Source: Patiriisocius marinistellae (GTDB lineage: Bacteria; Bacteroidota; Bacteroidia; Flavobacteriales; Flavobacteriaceae). Taken from it: a stretch of 64,000 nucleotides of DNA. The DNA lies in assembly GCF_009014635.1 (NCBI RefSeq), contig NZ_BKCF01000001.1, positions 1,414,772-1,478,771 on the forward strand. The letters are read 5' to 3'. The notes under the pieces are model-generated. The model was given only the letters and a program-made list of their open reading frames with translations. It did not search any database and was not told the DNA's origin. Positions 8,501 through 16,177 of this stretch are shown piece by piece (within the stretch, counting starts at the first letter, position 1; each line of letters begins with the position of its first letter). A program made the position numbers and the translations under genes.

Positions 8501-10817
8501 CACTAAAACCTCCTGTTGAACTTGTTGCAAGTCCATTCAAAATTATATTACCATTTACAGCACTTACAACAGTACCTAAATTTAAAACCTCTAAACCATA
8601 ATTAAAATCTATACCGCTTCCTCCTGTTCCATTAATATTTATAGAGCCATTATTAATGGTTGAAATTTGAGCTAAATTTCTGATACTTACACCTATATTA
8701 AAATAACCAAATGCAGCAAGGTTACCAGATCCCAAAATATTAATGTCACCGCCATTTGAAATCACATCCACATTTGCTCCTTCAATTTGTATTCCTCTAT
8801 TAAATTCATCACCGATACCACCTTGTCCATTAATTGATATAGTACCGGTTGAAAGTTCAATTACTTTAGCTGCATTTAATATGGCGACTCCTTGATTTTC
8901 ATCAATAGTTCCGTTACCTCCTGTACCATTAATATTAGATCCACCACCATTAGTTTGTATTGATGAGTTTTCTATATGTACCCCTGTGTTTTCTTCTATT
9001 CCAGTACCACCTTGACCATTAATTAAAATTTCTCCTTCAGAAAGATCTTCCATTTTAGAAAGATTTGATAGATATATACCTTTATTACCACTACCAGTCC
9101 CATTTCCAGCAGTAGCATTAACAATTATACCGCCACCATTAGTTTCAACAACCGAATTTCTTACATAAAAACCCTGATTATCTCCATTTCCATTTCCTCC
9201 TTGCCCTGTAATTAAAATCTCTCCCAATAAAAGATCTTTCATAACTGATTGATTGTCTAGAAAGACACCTCTGTTTGAACTGCCGCTATTATTTACAGCA
9301 GCTCCATTAGCAGTTATACCACCACCGTTAGATTGTATAGATGAACCATTTAAATAAATACCATTATTAGAATTAGTTCCCATACCTCCAGTTCCATTTA
9401 TACGTGTTTCTGCACTATTAGATTGTATAAAGGAATCATTCATTAGTATTCCGTAGTTGAAATTTGTTCCGGTACTACCTTGACCAGAAATAACAACAGT
9501 ACCCGATGAAGTGTCTTCAATCATCGACATATTGATTAATGCGACTCCTACACTACCTATGTCTGTTCCATTTCCTCCAATTCCATTCACTGAAACTCCA
9601 CCGCCATTAGATTTGACCACCGAATTACTTATGTTTACGCCATAATTTGATTCTATTCCGCTTCCACCAGAGCCGTTTAAAGAAATGCTACCACTTCCTA
9701 TTGTTTCAATCAAGGCATTATTTGTCAAATTAATACCATGGTTATTATTGCTAATACCGTTTCCTGTGGCAACACCAGTCATCATTATTGTACCTGCTGC
9801 TGAGTTTACCAAACCACCATCAATAATAATGGCGTTTGTGTCAGGTCCTATAAAAGTTCCAGAGGTATTCGCGTTAAGAGTAATATTTCCATTTGAGGTA
9901 GTAATTGAGCTTGTTGAGAATGCTATAATATTTCTAATGGCATTAAAATCTATTTTTCCAGCTCCTGAAGTGATAACAGGTCCATCTACAATTATTATTT
10001 GAGCATTTATTAAATAATCACCTGTTCCTATATTTACAGGAGTAAATGATTGAAAAGTTACTTCATCAATTTGACCTCCACCATTTATAGTAAAATTAGC
10101 ATCAAAAGCGATATCTAAATTACGAACTAATATTTCGTCATTCATATCTCCACCATTAATGGTAAGTGATGTGGTTGGGTTAGGAATAATAGTGTCTTCA
10201 AATGTTGCTCCGTTGTCAATAATTTCTATTTCTCCAGGATTGATACTATTTCTAACAGTAGCATTATTGTTTACGCCATTAGGTAGATTGATTATAGTAT
10301 TTGCAGCATCTCCTGCGCTAATAGGTTCTAGGCCTGTAAAGTTAATTACTACACCATCTAAATCTAAATGACCATTATTTCCATCTAATCCAGGAGGAGT
10401 ATGTGTAATTATTTGATTTAAGAATGTTCCTCTTATAGCTAAATAATCTCCTTTTGTAGTTGCTTGTCTTTGACCATTAAAAGTAATGGGAAAAGAAAAA
10501 TTAGTATCTGTAAAATTTATTACAACAGAATCATCACCATTACCTCCATTAATGGTTAAACTTGTCGTATTTTCAATTGATTGCATCAAAACCTCATTAC
10601 CGTTCATGGTAACTATTAAAGAATTTGCGATTTCAGAAATTATAAAAGCATCATCTCCAGTTGTACCGTTTAAAACTGATTTTGTGAATAAGTCTAAATC
10701 AACGTTTTTATTAATTGTATTTTTTAATAATGAACTATTTCTATGATCATCATTAATCTGGCCTAAAACTGTTAGGAAAGGTAGGAGGAGAGTATAGAAA
10801 AGTATTGTTTTTTTCAT
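2559..10817 (-). CDS. Giant T9SS-secreted multi-HYR protein with beta-helix-like N-terminal region
   Basis: A 2752-residue exported protein. A signal peptide (MKKTILFYTLLLPFLTVLGQ) is followed by an Asn/Gly/Ser-rich region to about residue 960 with recurring NGGGI-NGTGGNG-type units about 63 aa apart, which resembles a right-handed beta-helix or hemagglutinin-like fold. Residues about 965-2660 hold 21 tandem modules of roughly 80 aa, most with the HYR (hyalin repeat) pattern PPTI-CP, PDYT, DNC, ITLTASDG, DCTF, with paired cysteines. The last about 80 residues match a T9SS type A sorting domain (VMYPNPASN, IYDITGRLV, GATYVVIIN, KQLVVE). Inference: a surface adhesin or matrix protein, exported by T9SS and cleaved at its C-terminus. 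The similar 1649-aa gene lies upstream on the same strand. Confidence 0.92.
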   Translation of the reverse strand: MKKTILFYTLLLPFLTVLGQINDDHRNSSLLKNTINKNVDLDLFTKSVLNGTTGDDAFIISEIANSLIVTMNGNEVLMQSIENTTSLTINGGNGDDSVVINFTDTNFSFPITFNGQRQATTKGDYLAIRGTFLNQIITHTPPGLDGNNGHLDLDGVVINFTGLEPISAGDAANTIINLPNGVNNNATVRNSINPGEIEIIDNGATFEDTIIPNPTTSLTINGGDMNDEILVRNLDIAFDANFTINGGGQIDEVTFQSFTPVNIGTGDYLINAQIIIVDGPVITSGAGKIDFNAIRNIIAFSTSSITTSNGNITLNANTSGTFIGPDTNAIIIDGGLVNSAAGTIMMTGVATGNGISNNNHGINLTNNALIETIGSGSISLNGSGGSGIESNYGVNISNSVVKSNGGGVSVNGIGGNGTDIGSVGVALINMSMIEDTSSGTVVISGQGSTGTNFNYGILMNDSFIQSNSAETRINGTGGMGTNSNNGIYLNGSSIQSNGGGITANGAAVNNSGSSNRGVFLDNQSVMKDLLLGEILITGQGGNGNGDNQGFYVRNSVVETNGGGIIVNATAGNGTGSGNKGIYLSNLSKMEDLSEGEILINGQGGTGIEENTGVHIENSSIQTNGGGSNINGTGGNGTIDENQGVAILNAAKVIELSTGTISINGQGGIGDEFNRGIQIEGANVDVISNGGDINILGSGNLAAFGYFNIGVSIRNLAQISTINNGSININGTGGSGIDFNYGLEVLNLGTVVSAVNGNIILNGLATSSTGGFSGGCYFNSEITTLGTGNITIFGTAGNANGPGISLRNDDALIDAGGDIIMTAITGPLVTPNGIPPSSLVVGNSFTFNGEMRPGLNPTSLAQFPINAAVAISSGDIFTVNVAGETVGGLDYDQLLITGTVDITDATLNLVDNIFMPISQASTITIIDNDGVDPVIGTFSGFPEAAEFTFNAQQLIISYTGGDGNDVVLYVDSLPTAICQDITVPLDVNGNVSIVPSQIDNGSSDPDGPVTLSIDMDMFSCAEIGPNTVTLTVTDSRGNTDTCTSTVTVEDVTPPTIVCPGNQAESLDGSGTFTIPDYTGLAITNDNCTVVSVTQSPLPGTVIGLGPITITLTASDGTNTADCTFILMITDDTPPMIACPAEQMGTVDENCMFALPDYTSLATATDNSGIVTVSQSPTPGTMVGVGTTLITLTADDGGNTADCTFDVVVSDTIPPTILCPADLAESADGSGTFTLPDYTSLAITNDNCMVVSVTQSPLPGAVIGLGTTTITLTASDGTNTTDCTFIITITDDTPPVIACPADQLGTVDINCMFALPDYTSLATVTDNSGIVTVSQSPIPGTMVSTGITIVTLTADDGNNTADCTFDVIVSDTIPPTILCPADQGVSANGTGTFTLPDYTGLAITNDNCMVVSVMQMPTAGSVIGLGATVITLTVSDGTNTADCIFTVNVTDDEPPMITCPADQVGNVDTNCMFALPDYTSLATATDNSGVVTITQSPIAGTMVSTGLTIVTLTADDGNSTADCAFNVTVSDAIPPTIICPADQAESADSLGVFTLLDYTGLATTNDNCMVVSVTQMPVPGTVIGLGTSIITLTVSDGTNTADCTFNITITDDTPPMISCPANQVGEVDANCMFTLPDYTSLATTSDNGGIVTVTQSPIAGTMISTGVTIVTLTADDGNSNTANCAFNVTVIDTTAPMAMCVAPFSISLDNFGMANISEVDINNGSIDNCSIASISIDITSFTCADIGDNTVTLTVIDSSGLMSSCSTIVTVEDTVAPSINCPADQVGSVDGNCEFLVPDYTMLATVTDNCLSALSISQDPAPGAILTQGTTVVTIFADDGTNISSCIFNLNVIDDIAPTVACPGDQTESTDASCSFTIPDYSGLVMASDNCANPVSLTQSPAPGTIVNTGISIITIIAFDGTNSSSCTFNVNVIDDIAPTVLCPANQTESADTNCEFVIPDYSGLATASDNCANPVALTQTPAPGTIVSIGVTQITIFADDGTNTSSCNFDLNIIDDIAPTITCPSNQTESADSTCSFIIPDYSGLATAFDNCANPVTLTQSPATGTTVSIGITQITLFADDGTNISSCVFDLNIIDNIAPTIMCPGDQTESVDATCSFVVPDYSGLVTASDNCANPVSLTQSPAPGTIVGTGITLVTVSAFDGTNTTDCTFNITVIDDIAPVIICPLDQNESADTNCEFVVPDYTGFATTTDNCGVNSIIQTPVAGTIVSVGITNIELVVSDGTNTENCQFILTVTDDTAPTLSCPGNQTESAVANCEFIIPDYTPLVSATDNCGTVTVTQIPAAGTTVLVGTTIITMTASDGINSDSCTFDLNVVEATPPIAICQNITVILDATGTATISAADVDNGSNDNCGNVTTTINIDTFDCEDLGTNEVILTVEDDNGNIATCTAIVTIVDETAPEALCNNITVELDGNGMAVIEASDIDGGSTDACGIVSFEIEVSQTIFDCSNIGENIVTLTVTDTSGNQATCDATVTIIGTTGAVAICQNVTAPLGQDGTVTIPAISVYGGTLDISCPENVFSLDIDTFTCDDIGPPVPVILTAIDNDGNITTCQAFVNVVDSLEPMIICPDNHTVTSTGPYALPDYFATGEAIAMDNCTDPVTVFDQDPSPGTPLEQGTHIITLSAQDNSNFEVECEFVLIVDDLLGTNNTELSVATIVMYPNPASNVVMISNPQLVIIDQISIYDITGRLVLLQTEVHEERTTLDISTLQGATYVVIINTELGDVIKQLVVE
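5740..7660 (-). repeat. Tandem about 480-bp coding repeat (two-module HYR unit)
   Basis: Within the 2752-aa gene, near-identical stretches recur at 5771, 6254, 6734 and 7214, spacing 483, 480 and 480 bp. Each unit encodes two HYR modules of different type: one with DNCMVVSVTQ and one with NCMFALPDYTSLA plus DNSGIVTV. Alternation of two module types shows that the array grew by duplication of a pair, not of single modules, and the high DNA identity suggests recent expansion or gene conversion. Confidence 0.85.
8560..9720 (-). repeat. Degenerate Gly/Asn-rich coding repeats (beta-helix-like head)
   Basis: Phrases of the type CCACCACCATTAG recur in the + strand at about 8941, 9131, 9321 and 9598, giving a basic spacing of about 190 bp (63 aa). 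They encode NGGG-I-NGTGGNGT followed by NxGxxLxNxS. The units are less alike than the HYR pairs downstream and probably form successive coils of a solenoid. Confidence 0.65.
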
Positions 10818-10984
10818 CTAAAACAGCATTATGATTTGGAGGCAATATACTGATTAACAAAATTTTATGATATACGTAGAAGTACGTAATCTTACATAAT
10901 CGTTCAAGTTAAAAAATTTACGATAAAATGTAGTTTTTAGTGTTTTTGAACTATTTTTTATAAGAATATCTTGATTTTAAATAA

Positions 10985-11014
10985 AAAAATCGTTCCAAAA
11001 TTGAAACGATTCAT
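10985..11014 (-). terminator. Intrinsic terminator of the 1649-aa gene
   Basis: On the minus strand, arms AATCGTTTC / GGAACGATT surround an AT-rich loop and are followed by a run of seven T. It lies about 20 bases past the stop of the 1649-aa gene and separates it from the 2752-aa gene. Confidence 0.8.
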
Positions 11015-11036
11015 TTTAATATTATGATGGATTTTT

Positions 11037-14000
11037 TTACTCTTTGATGAGTTGGATTGTAAACTTTCCTATTTCAGTTTGAAGCATTACTAGATAGTTT
11101 CCACTTTGTAATGTGGATATGTCAATTGTTTTTTCAAAAGTTCCGTTTTTAATATTTTCAGTAATTATGAGCCTTCCTATAATGTCATAAATAGTGATGA
11201 GGTTCACTTGTATTTTTGATGGATTATTTAAGGAAACTAAATTATCTGCTGGATTAGGGTATAAACCTATTGAGCTAATTTCTTTTAATATTTCAGAAGT
11301 ACCCAAAACATCATCTACAACTAAAATAAATTCGCAATCACCTTCAAAACCATAACTATCTTCAGCCATTAAAGTAATAGTATATGTGCCTTGTTCAAGC
11401 AATGTTCCAGGTGAAGGGTCTTGATCAAAAATGGTTATTGGAGTAGTACAATTGTCAACTGCAGTAGCCTCACCAATGGCAAAATAATCTGGTAATTCAT
11501 AAGGTCCCGTTGATATTACGGTTTGATTCTCCGGACAGGTCACTATTGGGGCAAGTGAATCTACAACATTAACTTGTGCTAGACAGCTTGTTGTATTACC
11601 GTTATTATCGGTTGCAGTTAGTGTAATGGTTATTTGTTGTCCTATATCATTACATGTAAAAGTATCTCTATCAAGACTGAAAACTGTTTCTGGACAACTT
11701 ACATCCAGATTTCCACCATACACATTTATAGGGTTAATGGTCATTGTTCCATCCTGTCCTAATGGAACTGTAATATTTTGACATATTGCCTGCACAGCAC
11801 TTGTTCCTATAACGGTAACAGTGGACTCACATGAACTTTGATTGCCAGAGTCATCAGTTACTGTTAGTGTAACTATATTTTCTCCCAAATTTGAACAATC
11901 AAAAAAGAAAGTATCAATATCAATATTTGTTATACCACACGTATCTGTGCTACCGTTGTCAATATCACTTGCTTCAATTACCGCCATACCATTACCGTCA
12001 AGTTCAACAGTAATATTTAGGCATGCGGCCGTAGGTGCAGTTTCATCAACAATGGTTACAATTGCTATACAAGTGTTGACATTTCCATTTATATCTTCTA
12101 CGATTAAGGTAACTTCATTAGTCCCTAAATTATCACAGGTAAAAGTATCTATATCAATTGTTGTTGTTATATTTCCGCAGTTATCTGTACTACCGCCATC
12201 TAATTCAGCAGCCGTTATTGAAGCAACTCCTGTTGCGTCAAGAGCAACTGTTATGTTTTGACAAACTGCAGTGGGAATTTCGGTTTCTTCTACTGTTACC
12301 ATGGCGTTACAAGTACTTGAGTTTCCATTAACATCTGTTACTGTTAATATTACTGTGTTTTCACCAAGATTACTACAATCAAATGTATCAATGTCTAGTG
12401 CATATGTGTCAATAGCACAGTTGTCTGAACTTCCATTGTCAATATCTTGAGGTAGTATCGTTACGCTTCCTGTACTGTCAAGACTAACGGTGATATTTTG
12501 GCATAAAGCCGAAGGGATTACCATATCTTCAACCGTAACAATCGATGTGCAAGTAGAGGTATTTCCGCTAGTATCTGTAACCGTTACTGTCACGTTATTT
12601 GATCCCACGTTACTGCAGTCAAATGTATCATTATCAAGTAGAATTGTATCAATAGTACAATTGTCAGTGCTTCCTGAAGCAACATCAGCAGCAGTAATGG
12701 TTGCATTTCCTGTACTGTCCAATTGAACCGTAAAGTCGTTACAAATCACGGCAGGTGGCGTATTATCAATAACATCAACTATAAATGTACAATCAGCAGT
12801 TGAGTTTCCGTCGCTCGCTGTTAAGGTAATCATGTTCACCCCTATGATAACAGCGGTACCTGGAACAGGTGATTGTGTTACTGAAATGAAACTACAATTA
12901 TCCATAACTGTAGCCATTGAAGTGTAATCTGGAAGAATCAATGTGCAATTACCATCTGCACTCTCTGTTATCGTATTTGGACATGTAATCATTGGCGCAA
13001 AATCATCAATTACTGTCACTGTTGATGTACAACTGCTAGTGTTTCCGTTTATGTCACTCACAAAAAGTGTAACTGTATTATCGCCAATGTTTGTACAATC
13101 AAACGTAGTGATATCAATGGCATAATTATCTATTTCACAATTATCAGTACTTCCATTATTAATATCTAATGGTGTAATTGTAGCCATTCCAGTTGCATCT
13201 AGAAATACGGTGATATTTTGACAAATAGCAGAAGGTCCTATATTGTCTTCGACCGTAACGATTGCATTGCATGTAGAAATATTTCCACTAGTATCTGTAA
13301 TAGTTATAAGTATATTATTAAGACCAATATTACTACAATTAAATGTATCATTATCAATCGTCACCGAAGCTACCGAACAATTATCACTACTTGCTGAAGA
13401 AACATCTGCAGCAGTGATTGTTACACTTCCGGTGTTATCTAACTGAACTGTTATATCATTACAAATTACGGCAGGTGGCGTATCATCTATTACATCCACT
13501 ATAAACGTACAGTCAGCAGTTGAATTTCCATCGCTCGCGGTCAAAGTAATTGTATTCATTCCAGCCATTATAGTTGTGCCAGGGGGAGGAGATTGTGTTA
13601 CCATAATGGGACTACAATTATCCATCGCCGTAGCCATTGAGGTGTAATCAGGAAGGATAAAACCACAATTATTATCTGCACTTTCAGTTATATTAAGTGG
13701 ACAGGTTATGGTTGGCGGAGTTGCATCGTTTACTGTAATTGTTGCTGTACAAGAACTCGTCGAAACCCCATCATCCACAAATAAGGTTACGGTTGTAACA
13801 CCTAAAGAATAGGGGCCTACGGGTGAAACTGTTATTGTGACAGGTTGTCCCTCTGGATCAAATGAGCCGTTGTCAAAATCTGAAGCTGTTGCATTACCCT
13901 GACAATTTGAATCTTCAGAAACTATTACGTCTTGGCAATTAGCTACTGGTGGAAGATTACATGAATTTAGGGGATCTTCAATTGTAACGATAGTAGTACA

Positions 14001-15986
14001 GATAGAGCTATTTCCATTTGAGTCAGTTACTGTAAGTGTTACTGTATTATCTCCAATATCTGCACATGAAAAGTCTGTTATATCAACTTGTGAAGTAATC
14101 CCACAAGCATCTGATGAGCCGTTATCAATATCCGCTACAGTTATGGTTGCCATTCCGCTGGCATCTAGATCGAGGGTAAATGGTGCTATACAATTTGCTA
14201 TTGGGTTTGTGGTGTCCTCGATAAGTATTTCAAAAACGCATGTAAAACTATTTGAACCATCATCAGCAGTTAATGTAATTGTGGTTATTCCTGTTCCAAT
14301 TGCTGTGCCTGGTAGCGGGTCTTGTGTTGTAGTTACATTTCTGCAGTTATCTGAAGTTACCCCTAACCCTGTGTAGTCTTGTAATATAAATTCGCAATTT
14401 GCATCTGTAGTTCCATTCTGGTTTGCTGGACAGTTTATAGTGGGAGGGATGTTATCTATTACTGTTACTGTTGATTGGCAGGTAGCAGTATTTGATTCAT
14501 TGTCTGTAACCGTAAGAGTTACAGTATTTGCGCCAAGATTTGCACACGTAAAAGTATTTAAATCTATGGAGAGTGTTACCGGTCCTTCAGCATCTGATGA
14601 ACCGTTGTCAATATCAGCGGGAACAATAGTTGCCATGCCATTGATATCAAGGAATACTGTAATGTCTTGACATATTGCAACGGGATCTTGAGTTGCTGAT
14701 GGATCTCTTCTATATGCACGTGTACTTCCTTTAGGTATAGGAAATGTATCTCCATCATTTTGATTGTAATAGTCTCCAACAGCTCCAGTAAGACCATCAT
14801 TACTTATTGCTGTGGCGTGGCCAAAATATTGCGATTGTGTTTGACCTGTATTTTCGGCAACAATTGTAGCTCCCACTTGAACCCATGTTGTCCCATCATA
14901 TTCATAAAATTTCACATATCCAGGATCTGAAAATGAACTACCATCACCACCAACTAATAAAGTATTTCCATCGCCATCAAGCGAAACAGAAGTTCCAAAA
15001 TTGTCTGAAGTATTTACCCCAAATAAACTTTGACCTCTTTGAACCCAATCTGTCCCATTAAACTCGTAAACTTGAGTTAATCCAGAACTTGATCCTCCAC
15101 CTCCAGCATTACTGCCAGGGTCTCCAATAGCTACTACGTTACCGTTATTGTTAATAGAAACATCTGATCCAAAAGCGTTTGTGTCTGTGCCACCATAAAT
15201 AGCTGAACCTCTTTGAATCCAAGAAGTACCATCAAAATCATATATCCTTACTGCTCCATCTTGTCCGGGAGAGGAATCATCATTTATAGCTCCAATAGCA
15301 ACCGTTGAGCCATTGTTGTTAATTGAGACAGATGTTCCGCTACGATAACCAGCGCCTTCTCCATTAATGGGAGTTCCTCTTAGCTGCCAAGTATTTGAAG
15401 CGTTTATGTATATATGCACACGACCACTATCACTCCCATTAGTATCATCTCTTGGCTCACCAATGGCAACAATATTACCAGGACCGTTCATTGATATGTC
15501 TGCTCCAAAAGAATTTCCGCTATTTTGTGCTACTATCTCATTGTCTATAAGTTGCCATATTAAGCCAGTATAACCATAAACTCTCACGTATCCTGTAACC
15601 GCTCCAGTGGCACTAGCTGCATAGCGAGTACCATTAAGATTCATTTCAATGTCACCGCCAAAATTATCATTTGTTACTTCGCCATGAGTTTCATCACCCA
15701 ATGCTACCCATGCGGTTCCGTTCCATCGATAGCAGCGCACCTGTCCAAAATTTGCACCACTACCACTGGTGGGGCCACCTTCATTATTATATTGTTCGCC
15801 AACACACAGTACATCTCCGTTGCTACTTAGAGTGCAGGACCATCCTGAAAAATCACCAAAGGATTCACCATCAATATCGTCACCTAATTGAACATATTGT
15901 GATACTGAAATAAAAGGGAATAATATATTTAGTAGAAGAAATAGTGATAAGTGTTTCAAAGTGAGGTTTTTTAGTTTGTAGAACAA
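11037..15986 (-). CDS. Large T9SS-secreted protein: FG-GAP-like head plus HYR modules
   Basis: A 1649-residue exported protein with a hydrophobic signal segment (about residues 14-29, ending VSQ). Residues about 30-425 contain about seven repeats of the type GxxFGxxVSxNxNGxxVAIG followed by YxFDGTxWVQRG, which resemble integrin-like FG-GAP beta-propeller blades. Then come 14 tandem modules of about 80 aa, HYR or HYR-related (openings such as AICQDITVFLD, PPTINCPANQ), each with conserved cysteines. The C-terminus is a T9SS type A sorting domain (IGLYPNPADN, IYDIIGRLI, GNYLVMLQT, IQLIKE). It shares its repeat type and C-terminal modules with the 2752-aa neighbour, from which a terminator separates it. 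Probable surface or adhesion role (inference). Confidence 0.92.
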   Translation of the reverse strand: MFYKLKNLTLKHLSLFLLLNILFPFISVSQYVQLGDDIDGESFGDFSGWSCTLSSNGDVLCVGEQYNNEGGPTSGSGANFGQVRCYRWNGTAWVALGDETHGEVTNDNFGGDIEMNLNGTRYAASATGAVTGYVRVYGYTGLIWQLIDNEIVAQNSGNSFGADISMNGPGNIVAIGEPRDDTNGSDSGRVHIYINASNTWQLRGTPINGEGAGYRSGTSVSINNNGSTVAIGAINDDSSPGQDGAVRIYDFDGTSWIQRGSAIYGGTDTNAFGSDVSINNNGNVVAIGDPGSNAGGGGSSSGLTQVYEFNGTDWVQRGQSLFGVNTSDNFGTSVSLDGDGNTLLVGGDGSSFSDPGYVKFYEYDGTTWVQVGATIVAENTGQTQSQYFGHATAISNDGLTGAVGDYYNQNDGDTFPIPKGSTRAYRRDPSATQDPVAICQDITVFLDINGMATIVPADIDNGSSDAEGPVTLSIDLNTFTCANLGANTVTLTVTDNESNTATCQSTVTVIDNIPPTINCPANQNGTTDANCEFILQDYTGLGVTSDNCRNVTTTQDPLPGTAIGTGITTITLTADDGSNSFTCVFEILIEDTTNPIANCIAPFTLDLDASGMATITVADIDNGSSDACGITSQVDITDFSCADIGDNTVTLTVTDSNGNSSICTTIVTIEDPLNSCNLPPVANCQDVIVSEDSNCQGNATASDFDNGSFDPEGQPVTITVSPVGPYSLGVTTVTLFVDDGVSTSSCTATITVNDATPPTITCPLNITESADNNCGFILPDYTSMATAMDNCSPIMVTQSPPPGTTIMAGMNTITLTASDGNSTADCTFIVDVIDDTPPAVICNDITVQLDNTGSVTITAADVSSASSDNCSVASVTIDNDTFNCSNIGLNNILITITDTSGNISTCNAIVTVEDNIGPSAICQNITVFLDATGMATITPLDINNGSTDNCEIDNYAIDITTFDCTNIGDNTVTLFVSDINGNTSSCTSTVTVIDDFAPMITCPNTITESADGNCTLILPDYTSMATVMDNCSFISVTQSPVPGTAVIIGVNMITLTASDGNSTADCTFIVDVIDNTPPAVICNDFTVQLDSTGNATITAADVASGSTDNCTIDTILLDNDTFDCSNVGSNNVTVTVTDTSGNTSTCTSIVTVEDMVIPSALCQNITVSLDSTGSVTILPQDIDNGSSDNCAIDTYALDIDTFDCSNLGENTVILTVTDVNGNSSTCNAMVTVEETEIPTAVCQNITVALDATGVASITAAELDGGSTDNCGNITTTIDIDTFTCDNLGTNEVTLIVEDINGNVNTCIAIVTIVDETAPTAACLNITVELDGNGMAVIEASDIDNGSTDTCGITNIDIDTFFFDCSNLGENIVTLTVTDDSGNQSSCESTVTVIGTSAVQAICQNITVPLGQDGTMTINPINVYGGNLDVSCPETVFSLDRDTFTCNDIGQQITITLTATDNNGNTTSCLAQVNVVDSLAPIVTCPENQTVISTGPYELPDYFAIGEATAVDNCTTPITIFDQDPSPGTLLEQGTYTITLMAEDSYGFEGDCEFILVVDDVLGTSEILKEISSIGLYPNPADNLVSLNNPSKIQVNLITIYDIIGRLIITENIKNGTFEKTIDISTLQSGNYLVMLQTEIGKFTIQLIKE

Positions 15987-16121
15987 ATCTAAATGAACTT
16001 TAAAAACTTCGGAAATTTGAAGTCTTAAAATTTTGGTTGTTTCAATTTATATATCACACTTTAATACTAATCATAAAAGTGGTTAATATTGATTTTAAAA
16101 ACCTTTTCTAAATAAAATAAA

Positions 16122-16156
16122 AAAGGCTTCGGAAATTTAATATTTCCGAAGCCTTT
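16122..16156. terminator. htpG terminator formed by an inverted pair of CTTCGGAAAT signatures
   Basis: A perfect 15-bp stem (AAAGGCTTCGGAAAT against ATTTCCGAAGCCTTT) with a 5-base loop TTAAT, flanked by A and T runs. It lies 22 bases past the htpG stop. Both arms contain the full 10-mer that recurs through the window. Confidence 0.9.
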
Positions 16157-16177
16157 AAAATTAAATAAGCAAACTGC

